This document shows, piece by piece, positions 1-13,455 of a DNA stretch of 64,000 nucleotides (the stretch's first letter is position 1; each line of letters opens with the position of its first letter). The DNA comes from Lasiosphaeria ovina (Eukaryota; Ascomycota; Sordariomycetes; Sordariales; Lasiosphaeriaceae): the NCBI GenBank assembly GCA_033439765.1, contig JAULSN010000007.1, forward strand, positions 868,001 to 932,000, in the 5' to 3' direction. A model generated the notes under the pieces. It saw only the letters and a program-made list of their open reading frames with translations, searched no databases and was not told the DNA's origin. Position numbers and translations under genes: made by a program.

Positions 1-3000
1 TTGTAATACTAATTGGATACGTAATTAATTAAACGATTTTCCTGCTCCCACCTCTCTCCTTCTGCCAGTGCTTATCGTCTCAGGCAACGCTTACTCGGTA
101 AAAAGGGGGGGAGGGGGGTAAGCAAATAAATTTCGATCGCACCTCACATGAGCAATTGTTGGCGGGAGGGCGCGCGACGCTGACGACCTTCTTGGCTTTC
201 CGCACGGTGCCCCAGAGCCACGCATTCGCACCCACCATGGGAGAGCCACGCCGCCTTCCCCCAGCCCTGAAAAGCGCAAGTTTCTGACCACCCACCTTGT
301 TTGATCTGGGGCGTGAGCCGTGAGTCTTGAGTGAGGGGCAAAGGGAGTGAGGAGCGCCAGGAATGGGATTTTGGCGTAATTATGCTATTTGGACCCGAGA
401 ATCCCGGCGTGCTGGGTGGGTGGGTAAGTGATCATCATGACTGCACATGCGTAAGAGCAAAACGAACGGAGTACGTCGGCTTTGGTGCAGGTGAATCACA
501 TCCGCCCAATTGGGATTCCGTGAGAAGGCAAAAATTTGGAGGGGAACGAAATGGGACGAGCACAGTGGGTGGGTGGGTGGGTGGTTTGATGGTAAGGTGG
601 CACCCTCCGTACTCGGTACGGGATACTTCGCATGTTCTGGGCAATAATTACAGCCACCTCAATAATTCCGATCAATAATTCCCCACATCTCGTTTCCACG
701 TTGCCGCGCTTCAGTCGCCTACCTACCGTACGGTATACCATACTACCTTCCTAGGTGGGAGCCAATTCTAGCCATAAGGCATGAAATGATGAAACATTTC
801 GCACTCTTGCGCGCAAGCGTGGGGAAACAAGCAACATCGAAAGCTCACGTTAGCAATCTGCTAGCGGACTGGAAGCGGGCGTGGCAAAACTCAGATCTGG
901 GCACAAAAAGGTTAGATCAATCCATCCCTGGAACATGGCAAGGTGAGGAAGCCAATGGGAGACATGACACTGGCCTTTTCCCGCGGGCCCGGGGCCTGGT
1001 CATGGTCATGGTCATGGTCATGGTTCGCCTCTTCGAGCCTGAGCCCGAAAAAGCCGTTTCTCGAGCTAGTTGTAAGGGGATTTGCTTGATCGGGATGCTG
1101 CGCTGGGAACCAATGATGGGTGTTAGAGCCACTCCGAGCAAGCTCTCTCGCCGTCCCCGCCCTAACCGGCCCGTTGTTAGCGTCACTTCTCTTTCCATGG
1201 CATTGTCATTGACCTCTGCCATTGGCGTTGGCAAATGCAGGGCTAGAGACAGGACAGGGCAGGGCAGGGCGGTGTAGAGCGAACTTGATGTCTGCCTGCC
1301 TGCCTGAGAGCTACAAATAGACGGACAGCTCGATTGCGGTGGTGACAAACCCTCCCCAGTGAGGCAGCTAGCAGTGTAGCGTGCGCAGCGAAGTGCACTA
1401 ATCCTGAAGTTAGGGTTTTGGCTAGGGCCGCTTTAACCTGCCATGGAAGACTGAAGCCGCGGGTCGAGACGTCAGGGCGGTTGGTTGGTTTGACGCGGTT
1501 GGCAGTTTGTTGTTGGGGCTTGTTGGGATGGCTGGTGATGATCCCATAGTATGGGAGGTACGGAGTACACATACGTGGATATTTCTCCACCATCGAGCAT
1601 TTTGTTAAGCCACCTTTACCTTATCTTTTTTGCGCCAGTTCTTGCCTATCTTCTCCGCGCCTTTGCCCCGCGCGTGCTTCTCGTCTAGGCGCGAATGCGG
1701 TCGTGATGAGGGCGGCAAACGGGCGGGGTCCCGTCTGTAGTCTGTACCGTCGTGCCCCCTGCCCTGCCCGCCCACGCCTGTCCAGGGCAGTCTCTTATGT
1801 AATTGCGTCAATAGCTTGCTGGGGGCCAAAGCCTCTTGGCAGCCAGCACCAACCTAACAGCATTTGATTGGGGCTGTTGGTACCGAGGTGGGCCGAATCG
1901 ACAGAGCGCAAAAAAGGTGACAATCATGCCCAGATCCAGCCAACCACCAGCCACATTGGTCACGCTTCCAGCACCTCACCTCGCAGCACAGCACAGCAGG
2001 CGATTGTGGGATACATGACAGTCCCCGCAAAACAGTGGGGCGCAGTTTTGGATCTTGCGTGGGCTGAAGCTGAGCTCAGCACGTCACGTCCTCACGTCCT
2101 CACGCCAAGATAAATGGAAGATGGTGGGAGACAGACACACACACATGGCGAAAGAGGGGTTGATAAGAGCTAAGGTAGTTGACGGTTTAGTCTGGATGAC
2201 CTGACGATTTGTCTCCCGTTTGGGGAGGCTGGACGTGACGGATCGTTTGGGGATGGATGACTGAAGTTTACGTGAGATGCGAAAAAAGCGTTTCATCAGC
2301 CGGCTGAGAGCCCAGTTGGACACCATTTAACCAACAAGTTTCCCGAGAAGGGTCATCGAATCCATCTTATCCATGACAGGTCGCGCGCTGAAGTAAGTGC
2401 GCGGGCCACTGCGTGTCTTGCGTCTTGCGTCCCAGTGAGCGAGTAGGATCATATTGTGCTCCGTGCGCTCGGACCGCAGCTGCGCTTCAACTTTGTCTTG
2501 CAGAAGCCAGTACACGCACGCTGCACTCTGCAGTCTGCACACTGGGCACTCCCAGGTCGCTGCAACTGCACTGCAAATCGTCACTGCCGGGACTAGGAAA
2601 CCACGTCAAAAAACACTAATCCGTACTGCGTACTGTAAGGCAATTAAACGACAAACGGATTATGTAGGCCATGACAAACCGTGTAGTGTGCGACACCAAT
2701 CACTGCCATTTCTTGCATTGGTCGACGAGTGCCCCGCGGCGTCCAGATTCGGCTTTGGTTCGGCGTGTGCTGCACTGCACTGTACGTACCTCTGTAACTA
2801 ACTTCAAGCTTCTTTCAGGGGGAATGGGTGAGAGAGAGACGGGTAGCGGAGCGGGCTTCACCGGAATCAGGGCCTTCCGTCTCCTGTCATCATCATATCA
2901 TCTCGCCGTGCGACGACATGTTGGGAACCAAGGTCATACACGGCCTGGTTCCTGCCAAGCCCCACCTGCCTGCATTTGCTTGCCAACAGAACAGGGCGGC

Positions 3001-4156
3001 CCAGAGTATGCCCATCGGTTGGGGCGATGTGCGTGTGAGAGTTCCTTGCAGGTCCCCGCGGGCTCGATTCGATACTCCGCACTCCGCAGTCTCCAAGAGA
3101 AAGAAAGATCTGGATGTCCTGGGGTCGAGGGTCTTTCTTGGTGAACGTCCGCGGGTGTGATGCATTCGGATTCTCTTTTGGAACTACTACCCCCCCTTCT
3201 GCATCTGCACTCGCCAGCACGCTTACCTCGCGCTTGGTCAGGAAGCCTCTGCGAGGTAGTGTGGCTAGGCGCGCAAGCGCAAGGGCATACCTATTCTGGC
3301 AACCCGACACAGCCGCGAAATGAGAGACTCGCATTCCCCGCAGACTCCCGCAGACAAGAGACGAAGAAAAAGGCCTCCACATCGCAGATGCACGTGCAAA
3401 ATAACACAGGCGGAGATATCAACTGGAATCTCCACCCCCCGCCCCCATCGTCCACTTTGGCATGTCTTTGCATGCGAATGCGACACTTGGTGGTCGAAGA
3501 AGCCCAGATGGAGCGGCGAACTAGCTGCACAAGGTAACGGGTCGTGGTCTTGCCCCAGGCCAAAGGGTGGTACCGGCATGGGGGCGGCCCTGAACCCCTG
3601 GCATCCTCCTTCCTTCGCGCCAGTGCCAAGGAATATGGGAAATCCTTTGGCGACGTTGGGGGCCGGGGTCATCTTGTTTGCCCCTCAATCTGTCGTCCGA
3701 GAATCGGATCCATCCGGCCGAGTGTCGAAAGGAAGACTGTTTGAAGTCTAGATCTCTGGTTCGGAACTTGTGGGGCCTAAAGTGACGAGAGAGACCGAGA
3801 TCCCGCAATCCAAAAATTTGGCGCGCGGCTGTCGACAAAATCGGCCAGGGGTGCCCAATTGGTACGACATCATGTCTTGCATGCTTGCAATTGCCGACGA
3901 ACACATCGGGAACGGCTTCTCGATCGTGGCGGACGCACGACACAGACCCTGTCTTGATGGGTGAAAACATACAATGTTAATTATGAATACAGAAGAAGAA
4001 TGAGAGAAAGGGAAATAAGATACAGTTGTTAAAAAAAAAATGTGACAAATAAGAGAAAGGACAAAGACAAGGCCTCCCCCAACCGGGTAATAATGCAGAT
4101 GCAGCTAATAATACACAAATAAAGAAAAATAATACAAGACATCATAATACAAGACA
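1..4156. other. Left-end intergenic region, no confident gene
   Basis: No reading frame here shows a recognisable domain, consistent codon bias or a believable exon structure; the open frames are short and overlap on both strands. Visible content is a (GGTCAT)4 repeat at about 998-1021, one TACGGAGTA copy at 1559-1567, and an AT-rich tract at 3965-4156 that probably holds the 3' UTR and polyadenylation signals of the minus-strand regulator ending at 4157. Confidence 0.5.
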
Positions 4157-5826
4157 TCATAATACATTCGACTGTCTGATGAGTCGCTTGATGAGCTTTA
4201 CTTGGGCTCGCACCGTGAGCTGCCTCTGCTCCATTTGGTCGAACAGGATGGCAGTCGTCTTCTGGCGTTTCTCGGACTGCCTATCGTGCCCGTTGAAGTG
4301 GAAACTCGGCACCTCGTACTCGCCGGGAAGGTTCAACACGTCGTCCCCAATTTCCGAATGGTCGGACCAAGACGAGGTTGGCGACAGCGCCGGCATTGAC
4401 ATAGCCGCCTGTTCTAGTCTCCGAGCCGTCGGGAGAGCAAGACTCCCAGCGAGCGAGCCGACTGCTCGATGCAATTGGTTGAGCAGATGGCTGATCAGGT
4501 TCACCATGACGACAACCTGGGTCGTCGACGATGAAGCAAAGGTCGAAGCCGATGCTGTCCTGGGAGACGTGGGGTTGTGCGAGTCCTCGGTGTAATGGAG
4601 GAACGAGGTGCATATCTCCTCAAACACGCCTAGCAGGCCCTGGTAGCAGGCAAGAACCACGAGGCAGACAGAGGTGTCCATGGCGCTGTGGACTGCAATC
4701 GACATAGCCATCGGGGGTTGTTCAAAGTTAGCACCCTCTTGGTTGGGGTGTACGTGTATGCCGAGGGCGTTTTCCGGTCGCTTCTGCAGCGACATGGACC
4801 TCGTGGTGGTGTACCTGCCAACCACGTTGATCAAGGAGCAGGCGGCATCGAATATCTCATTGACTGAGGGCGACGAAAGAGATGGCAGAGACCTATTCAT
4901 AGGGGGTAGAGTGCGCGCAGCGCGATGGATGCGGAGGTTTATCTCGGCCAGCTCTTCTGGATACGTGTCACTGGGGTCCGAGTACATCCATGAATACTCT
5001 GGCATTACATTATCTGCTGCGGGAGCAGTGGTTGCTGTTGAAAAGAAGGGAACGGCCGGGGTCGATGTGGGCTGTGAATACGGCGACAGCTGGCCCATGT
5101 TGTTCGAGAAGGTGGCTCCGTCCACCCCAAACGACGACATCAGCCATTGCTCAGAGACTGGGTGGTGATGTTGTTGGTCAAGCCCGTTTGTGTTGTTGTG
5201 GCTGTTGTGGTCACCGTGCGGCGTAATGGCAACGGGCGAAAGAAGAGGGGTCATCTGTGGTGCGGCATACTCGCCGTTGTGTGGGATTTGCTCCAACTTG
5301 CACATGTTTATGTTGTTGTTGGAAGAATACGGCACGCCGGTCAAGGGCGGCGACGGGGAGAGCGGAAGTGTTGGTGACCTGGACGAGCCGCACGAGCTTC
5401 TCGACGTTCTCCGCGCCCGCTTGCGTGGTGGGAGGGAAGACGGGTCCCGGGGCAGTCTGGGGCGACCCGATCGCAATTGAGCTGCACCTGTGTCAATAAA
5501 ACTCGCTGGACTAATACGACGGCCGACAACGGCCACCACCCGCGAGGAGTGGTGGCGTCGTCATGTGCAATGCTGAGACACGTACGGCTGTATATGCACA
5601 TGGCACCGGCCTTCTTGCACCTCACACAGGGAGATGAAGGAGTATGCTGGCCACCCAAGCCGGCATCGCTGTCGACAGAGCCCCTGGGGCCGAACATGCT
5701 GTCGTTGGGGTCGGTAAAGCATCGAACCTTTTGCTCGTGGCAACGGTCACATGACTGCCTTCGAGGCATTTGGGGTGCGAGCGGTGCGATGGACCGGATC
5801 CGCGGCGGAGGTGCTGCAACAGACAT
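4157..5826 (-). CDS. Zn(II)2Cys6 transcription factor, AflR-like
   Basis: Probable pathway-specific nuclear regulator of 523 aa. Exon 1 is 5826-5586 and exon 2 is 5487-4157, with a 98 nt intron at 5585-5488 (GTACGT donor, ACAG acceptor) that restores the frame exactly. Exon 1 carries the binuclear zinc cluster [11 protein letters not shown] (C26, C29, C36) and [11 protein letters not shown] (C67, C70, C77). A basic RSGRPRL linker follows in exon 2, as in AflR-type regulators. The rest is Ser/Pro/Asn-rich, then a hydrophobic helical part (about residues 300-400, with [13 protein letters not shown]) and a Lys/Arg-rich C-terminus resembling the aflatoxin-regulatory domain. The loop between cysteines 3 and 4 is 30 residues, well above the usual 5-12. 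No polyketide synthase, NRPS or terpene gene lies nearby, so its target cannot be inferred from context. The family call is firm; the pathway is unknown. Confidence 0.88.
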
Positions 5827-5835
5827 GGCGGGCCG

Positions 5836-5916
5836 TTGTGTGCGCTGTGCTGTGTGTGTGTGTGGTGGTGTGTGTGTGCTGTGCTGTGTTGTGCTGTGCT
5901 GTATTGTGTTGTGCTG
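5836..5916. repeat. TG-rich microsatellite upstream of the zinc-cluster gene
   Basis: Imperfect (TG)n and (TGTGC)n tract starting about 10 bp upstream of the regulator's ATG at 5826, so within its 5' UTR or core promoter. Confidence 0.8.
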
Positions 5917-6600
5917 GGCCGGGCGTGATACTTATTGGGGGGGTGTTTTGTATTAGGGCCGACCTTCCTTGGGTCGTCTGTGCTTGGATCCCGGGAATCG
6001 AGATCTGTGAAGGGGCAGCAGCCGTGTTCCGAAGCTCCAGTTATGTAGTGTGGTCCCAGCTCAGGAGTCAGGGGAGCGGAGCAGACAGAGAGCAGCACAA
6101 CGTCTATGAGGACTCTCGCAAAAAACTCAGAGTTAGTCGAGGCCCTTTTAGGGAGTAGGAAGATGCGATGGTCTTAGCTGAGAATCCTTGGCCTGCAGTG
6201 AAACAAGGAACCCGGCTGCCAGCCTGCACCATGGTGGCGTTGGTCTCAATCGAGAAGCAGGTGAGGAGTGTGGCATCCACATCCATGTCGTCCATGTCGT
6301 TAGGTGCTTTGTCGACCCGTCTGGGCTTGGCCGGGTCCAAGATTCCACTGCGCTGTGCGTGAGACGCCCACCCGAGTACGCACAAGGTAAAAGTCAGTAA
6401 TCATAGCGCGCCCCCGCGGTGCATGTACGCTAATCTTCTCGTGCACAACACCTTCTCCACCGTCAGAACCCCCTTACAACTCTGGGCTGGGCTGGGCTGG
6501 GCTGTCTGTCTGTCCGTCCCGCAGTGCGCTGCTGCAGAAAAAGCCGAGTTGCATTGGGTGGGGAGTCGCAGAAGGCCACGCTCTTTGTCAGGTCTTTGTA

Positions 6601-6620
6601 CCGTACCGTACCGTACCGTA
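6601..6620. repeat. (CCGTA)4 microsatellite
   Basis: Four perfect tandem pentamers. A (GGGCT)n tract lies just upstream at about 6484-6508. Confidence 0.8.
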
Positions 6621-9600
6621 CCCTGCGCGTTGGACGCAGCCCAGTCTTGGAAACATTGCGCTCCCTCGCAAACATGGCGAACTGGCCAATCGAAGGCGCA
6701 ATTGCCCTCCCCGCTAACTGCTCCTCCCCCTGATTGCAACTCCTGAGGCCTTGACCGGTTCCTGGTCTACGCCTCCCGCGTCCCGCGCCCCCCGTTGTAG
6801 ATCCGGCCTGGACTCTCGGCCGGAGAATGGAAGAGGCAGCACTCGAGAGGTCCCAGATTCCGAGGGAGGATTTAGGATTTTGGCCAGGATTTGGAGCTCC
6901 GGGCGAGTCGGGACTGTGCTCGGGAGATGCGGGACTTGCCCTGGGCGACCTATGGGGGCGGGGAGGTGGGGCGGCACTTGCGACCTTGGAGTTGGACCTA
7001 GCAGGCAAGGCAAGGCACGACACAGCACAGGGAAGGGCAGCGATAGGCGCGCAGTCAGGCAGGATGTCCCGGTGTCTTGCAGCGAGCGAGCGAGCGCACC
7101 TGGCCAAGGGCCCACGCCATGTACGGTACCTGGTCCTGCGGTAGGTAGCTGACCTATGGCGGCTCTCGGCCTCACCTCACTAACGAAGTGCCCTGCCTTG
7201 CCTGGGTGGGTTCGTCGCTTATTGCTCGGGTGCAAAAGTGTGTGAGGTGAGGTATCATTTTGGCTTGCTCGGGGGCTGTTGGGGGCCGACAATGGCGCTG
7301 CGAAAAGCTGAGTAAGGGTTCCGAGCGAGTTCGTCATTGTCATTGCGGCTAGAGCCCAATCAGAAATGCTGCCTGGTACTGGAATGACGCGCGAGTGAGG
7401 GTGGTGTGGTCAGAGTCGCAGAGAGGCGCTCACGTTAAACCGGTGCCTAGTCAGCCCGCTCGTGACGGACGCTCGCGCAAGAAAGGACGGCTTGGGGCTT
7501 GCTTGGGAGGGAAGCAGTGGCGCTCGAGGCGCACCCAGATGGAAGTGCCTGAGGTGGAAACGATCTGGTTCTGTGGGGCCACGACACAGCGCAGCGCATG
7601 GCATGGCCCACAGCATCGCAGCCGTCCGCTCAGAGGAGAAAGCGCGGGGATAGGCAACAACCGAACGGGCGATGGTAGTCGCGTTGCGTTGCGTTGCGAT
7701 GCGTTGCGGTGCTTCCACGGACACGGAGTGTTGTAGCGTCCCTTAGCTCTCGTCATGCTAACGTGGTGGAAGGGCACACGATGACTTCCCGGCGGGCTTT
7801 TGCAGGCAGGCTGCCCTGCGCTTGCGCTTCCAGGTGTTTCCCCTGTTACTTCCCTGTTGGGGAAGGGAAACCTGCGCGATTCCCATCACGGCAGGTGGGG
7901 TAGTGTGGGCCACCCCCAAGATAAGGCGACGGGCGAAGACAGACAGGATCCACTAGCGTAACACTTGCCGGTTGCGGGCGTCTAAATTTGGACTCTTGGA
8001 CTCTTGGGAGCTGTAGCTTCACCACGTGTTAAGCTAATTAGCCCTCAAGTGCTCTCGTGTTGACGGCTTGCGCGCACACAAGCGCACAAAGCACCACGCA
8101 GAACCACGCGCGACTCAATGGAACCACCTCACAGCGGGACGGGTGAGGAGCGCAAGGATCGAGCCCACCTCCCGCGCAGGCGACGCCCGCTTCTTTCCAC
8201 AGCCAGGGTATGCAATGTGATAGGTTGCAGCGATATTTGTCACTTTTGGGATGGTCGCACTGCGTCCCTATATTCCGCTGTTTGCTAGTCTTTGCAGACC
8301 TGTAGGCACCCACCCACTACCTTTCAGGCTTTGGCCGACCTGCGCTACGTACATTCCAGAGCTCCCTCCTCGGACTCAAGGCTCCTCACGGCTACCTGCA
8401 GCACAGCGCAAGCCCTTCTAGGTTCTTTCTGTCGCCTCTTCCTTTTTGCTAGCTCAGGTGCATACTCCGTACTTGCCTTAGTTCCAAGGAGTTCTAGGCT
8501 GCCCACCTTCTTGCTCAGGCATTTGGAAGTGGTGTGCCTTCCATTCGGCCGAGGCCGTTCGAGAAGACGAAAGGGAAGCCAGCCTGTGGCTGCCAAGCTG
8601 CATGCAGTAAACAAGGCCAGAAAAAGTGAAATCGGGAGCCTAAGTTGAGCTCACTCATAGCCCAAAACGCCTCCGGCTTGCCGCTGCACGTGGCAACAAT
8701 ATCACTCATGCCGTAAGGAAGGTCGGGAAACGCAAGGCATTTGCTGGCCGCCCGTGGAGAGAAAAGCCATCCCTTATTCTGGGCGTTACCAGATTGCCTG
8801 GGGCTGCGGGGCAGAACCGGTCCAACGTCATCCAATGTCTCTCAGGGTGAGACCGGCCGTCGTGCTCGCTCGTAAAGAGGGAGGATCTGTGCTCAAAGAG
8901 TTCAAGGTGCATGGGCGGATCTGTGGCTTGGGTTAATGCCGAAAGTTCCTCCTTCTCCGATCCGATCCGACTCCCACGTTCTCCGTCATTTTCTTCCGTG
9001 ATCCAGACTCGTCTCTCCGATCTCACCAATTAGCTTGGTTTCTCTCTTTTTTTTTTTTTTAAGCGACAAAAAAGGGGCAGAAGAAAGCAGGACCTCTAGC
9101 TTGCGCCATGGGCTTTCGCACCGCTCCCGTGCATGCCTGAAGTTTGGTATGTGACGACGATGATAAAACCAAGCCACTTGTCACTTGCTTTCGTTTTCAG
9201 GTCGCCCAACCCGCCACGGGTGGTTTGTGGGGTTGAGGCTTGATTTCATAAGTTCTCTGCATCGATTTGTCGTTCCTGACGGCAATCACTGCAACAAGGG
9301 GCCCTGTCGGATCGCTAGGGTATCAGATTGGATGGAGTCAGACCACAGAACAAGGGTACGGATTCCTCACTGTCACTCAGTCTCGCCCGCCCGGGGGCCT
9401 CGGCGCTCACGCTGATATGATACGCTTCGGGTGCGGATTATTGTTTATCACGAGGTGCATGACGTGAGACAAGGTGACGCAAGTTTAAGGTGACGCATCC
9501 GCTGAACCGCTCTCCATGACTTCCACTTGCCTTCTCACCCAATCACGACAGCTTTTGATTCAACATTCGCCAACATAACCTTTCCTGACTTTGTCTTCGA

Positions 9601-10737
9601 AGCATTCCGACAAATATGGCAAGAATTCCATAATTATGGGCTATACTTGACCCGGTTTAATCAATTACTGACTGCTCTTTGGTGTTCCCCTCTGGAACTT
9701 TGCCTTTCCCAGTTCCGTTCAATGCTCCCAAGCCCCAAGCAAATGCGCGGTGACCCCAGGCCATCACATTGCGACTCGACTCGCACTCGAGGCACGTTGT
9801 CAGAACTGATATGCCCCAACTCACCTTCCCCGCATCGAACCAAAGGGGATCGGAGAAAGACGACGGCTGCGGTTTTCCTTTTGCAGGATTCTGTTCCTGG
9901 GTCCCCGGGGCATGGCATGTAAGGGCGGGATCGACTACTCTGGTTTCCGCTCCTTACGGAGTATCTAATAATAATCCTTATCATCACATCCGTGACCAGC
10001 GTGCCCCGTGACATTCCCGAGCACACCGTGGATATCGAGGTGCTGAATAACGTCGGGGACAAGAAACTCGAATCCTTGTGTTTCAGATCCCAGATCAGGG
10101 CTTTGCAGCCCACTTTTGGCCAGATGGTCAAAGGACGACTGGGGCAAGCACTCAATTGGCAAAGTCAGAGTAGAAAATAAAGTGCAGCCTGGTATGCTTG
10201 GCAAGTGCTTAATCATCCCTTAATCAATGGTTCATTCATACCTTCCAAGTTAATTCGCCTTAATCTACTCCGTAGGTAATCCCGGGTAATAATCAACTTT
10301 CAAAACCCTCAAGTTGGAACCAACGTCCCGGGGTAAGTCCGTACCTTAAGTTAATATTTGATGGCCGAGCATAAAACGCCACCAACCAACACGAGGTGCG
10401 TCACAACGTCGCACTTCGACCCCATGGGTCCAAGTCTCGTCGATGCAGGTTGGCCGTTGCGAATGGTCCACAGTGGGCCAATGGTCCAATCATGTGCGCG
10501 CTCGTCTTCACGGGCCCTACGGGACCTGGCGGGATCGGGCTTGGCACCACAAGGTTTAGGACAAGGAACGGGCAACGATTGTCGGCCGAACGAGTCCATC
10601 AATCCGGTCGGCACTTACGGAGCACCATCCGTGCGCTTTCCACGCTACCGTCTGCAGGTTGGCTCTCTTCGTCCGTTCTTCCATTTCTCACTCTGCACTA
10701 ATTATGCGGGAACAAGAGCTGGGACTAGGACTCCTAC

Positions 10738-10797
10738 TGCGACTGCGACCGCGACTACGACTGCGACTGCGACTGCGACTACGACCGCGACGCGACT
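10738..10797. repeat. (GCGACT)n hexanucleotide repeat
   Basis: Imperfect tandem array of GCGACT/GCGACC/ACGACT units. It opens long Thr/Ala frames on one strand and Val/Ala frames on the other, which explains the open frames here without a gene. Confidence 0.75.
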
Positions 10798-13342
10798 GTA
10801 TGTGATTGGGAGGCAATTGCCAGAATTGGCACTGGACGACGTGACGCTACGCAGTGCATCAATGCACGCACAATCACATTTCAACGTCGTTTCCAGCAAG
10901 TTCTCGCCGCCCGGAACCAGATGCCGTCGGCCGAGAGAGAGGCAGCTCTTATCTCGCTGGTGTCGTTGCTTGCAATGTCGCCATAACCGTGCCGCAGAAA
11001 CCATCGACCAAACCTTGGACAGAGAAGGCTTCGCGCCTCCCCCTCGCGCGACATCTTATCGCGCGTTCAGCGAGCGAGGGGCAAATGGATTATGGATAAG
11101 GATGGGATACCCCATACCCCTTGCCTCGGCCCTCGCAGCCTACCACCACCACCCAGCCGCGTTGCCATTCTGTCGCACTGAGGCTCGCAGCGTCGCTTCC
11201 CCCAAGCGCCTTTGCCGCCTGTGCCCGCAACCAAGATAGGAAGGCGAAACCGCACCCCACTCCACCACTCCACACCACAACATAAGGTAAGGCGCCCTAC
11301 TCCGTAGCTTGCCTTTTTTCCGTCCGTACCGTACCACCATCCCTCCAATTCCCCATCCCACACCAAGTGGCCAAACCGACCCGCAGCTCGTGCGTGCCCA
11401 TGGCTTCCCCTCCCGACCCCGACCCCGACCCCGACCCCGACACGAACAGCCTGGATCGTAAGGCGTATCTGGTCGCATTTCTCCCGTCCCCCATGTTCCC
11501 TGCGCACTGGGCACTATGGATCCCCAGCGCCACAGACCAGCAGGCTGGCACCCTTATCAACGTCCGTGGGGATCCTCGGAACGGCTTTGCGCACGAATTC
11601 GAAAGGGGCTATCGTCCCCGGAGTTGCGAAAGCCGGCCTCTGCTGCTGGAGCTGGGCACCATCGCCGACCATGGCGCCGTGGTGCCCGACGGGCCAACAG
11701 TCCCCGGCCTCGATATCGTCGCATCAAATGACGTGGAGCGTCTTGCTCTCTCCATCCCACCCCCGTCCCCAAGCTTGACGCCGGCCGGATCAAACCCGGT
11801 AGGCGCCCCCCGTGGAACCACCCAGCAGCATCAGCCATGGCATGCATATCGAATTATTAACTGCAGCTAACGGATTGCTGGCGTGTGTGTGCGTGGCAAG
11901 AGGCCGGCTCGGGTTGCCATACGAAACTGCCAGACATGGCTCCACCAGCTCGTCGACGGCATGATTGAGCATGCTTTCATTGATTCGGCTGCCAAGGAGA
12001 TACTCAGTTCTGCTCCCCAGCACTGACGCGCGGGTATACCCGTCCCGGCAGTCCGTCGGCCCCCCTTTGCGCGTCGTCATAGAAGGACGGAGTGGTGGTT
12101 GTGGCGCCATGATGTCCTCCTCCTCGTCTGCACACCACTTGGAAGCCAATCGCTTAATTAAGCTGCAGTGTGCGTGTGCGTTTGTGTGTGTGTTGTGTGT
12201 GTGTGTGTGATTGTGCCTGGTTCATCTATCTATACGCGGCGGATCACACAGACCTCTCGAGGATCTTACTATTTGCCTGCAATACGCAGTTTGCGCATAA
12301 TTTTGTGGGGTCACGCATCATAAGTACTAATAGAGGCACCTCTGAGTCAAGGACTATTTGGAAAGACGCAGTAGGGGGCGGGATAATTACAATTTCACAC
12401 GTTCCACAGGCTATTTAGGGTTGCTGTTTCACTCCATCTCGTAGCTGGCCAAACACCACCCCCATATCCCCATTCCCAAACCAGCACATGCCGTGAGTCC
12501 CTTCAAAGATCCTTTCAATATTCCTTACATCTGCTTCGCTCAAAGCGAAGCGCGTTTCCAAATATATACGCTCCATTCTTCTCACACCCGTGACTGCTAA
12601 CTAGCAATGAACTCTAATGAAATTTCCCGAGTCTATGCACTATTACCCTCATAGTGCTTCCTGTGTGTACATTGCCAGTTACAGAATGTGTTTGTCAAAT
12701 ATGCTGCCTCTACAGTTCAATCCTTGAATGCATGTTAGCGGGGAATTCCAAGATATGAACAGCCTGACTGCCTCGCGGCTCGCTTTAAAGGTTTGCTCCG
12801 AGGAAGGTAGCAGCTGAATCAGTCCTTGGCAGAGAATATCAGAGACTATCTCCATCTGCGAATAGCCCAGTATCGCTGTTCTGAACCAATTCCATTTACC
12901 AGATTCCTCCCGCGGGTGATTACTAGCCATATCGAACATCAGTCAAATAATAAGTTAGGAATTAGGCAGTAAATACACCTTAAAGGTAATGCACTAATGA
13001 AGCAGAAGACCCAGCTGAGTATTGACTCCCGCAATAGGCTCATTCCGGATATAGACCTACTAACTCAGGATCATTCAAAGTTGACTGCGTTGATTCCTTT
13101 GCTATTCACAGCCATTTACGGGGAATTGATTGTTTGTGGTTTCAGACGAGCAAACACAACCTAAGCAAACACCCCAATATCATAAAATGGAACGATTTAA
13201 GCTGATATCTCCGCCGTTTACTGGTGTCTGGTTACGGAGTACGGACTTGCCGCTGTGTGTCTCTTCGCTGTGGATAATAACATTGGGCTGAATTCCTGAA
13301 GGGTGAATTCCTGATGGGGTTTCTTCAACCATGCCCACACCT

Positions 13343-13455
13343 TGCACTCAGACTCACACTCATGCTCATACTCACGTTGCCACTTACACTCGCACTCACA
13401 CCCGCACTCACACTCACACCGTACTCACACTCACACACCCGCACTGACACTCATA
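13343..13455. repeat. (ACTCAC)n imperfect satellite
   Basis: About 110 bp of degenerate CTCACA/CTCGCA/CTCATA units. They encode only Leu/Thr low-complexity in the open frames, so it is treated as non-coding. Confidence 0.7.

Noticed and set aside
786..1277. 163-codon plus-strand frame with a Met/Val repeat
   Set aside because: The open frame is driven by the GGTCAT repeat; an equally long frame exists on the opposite strand, and neither has a domain or gene-like composition outside the repeat.
4157..5826. Secondary-metabolite gene cluster around the AflR-like regulator
   Set aside because: No synthase, synthetase, tailoring oxidase or transporter lies within 10 kb; the family resemblance alone does not make a cluster.
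10358..11239. 293-codon plus-strand frame
   Set aside because: Its length comes from the GCGACT array and GC-rich sequence; it has no recognisable domain, and adjacent frames on both strands are also open.
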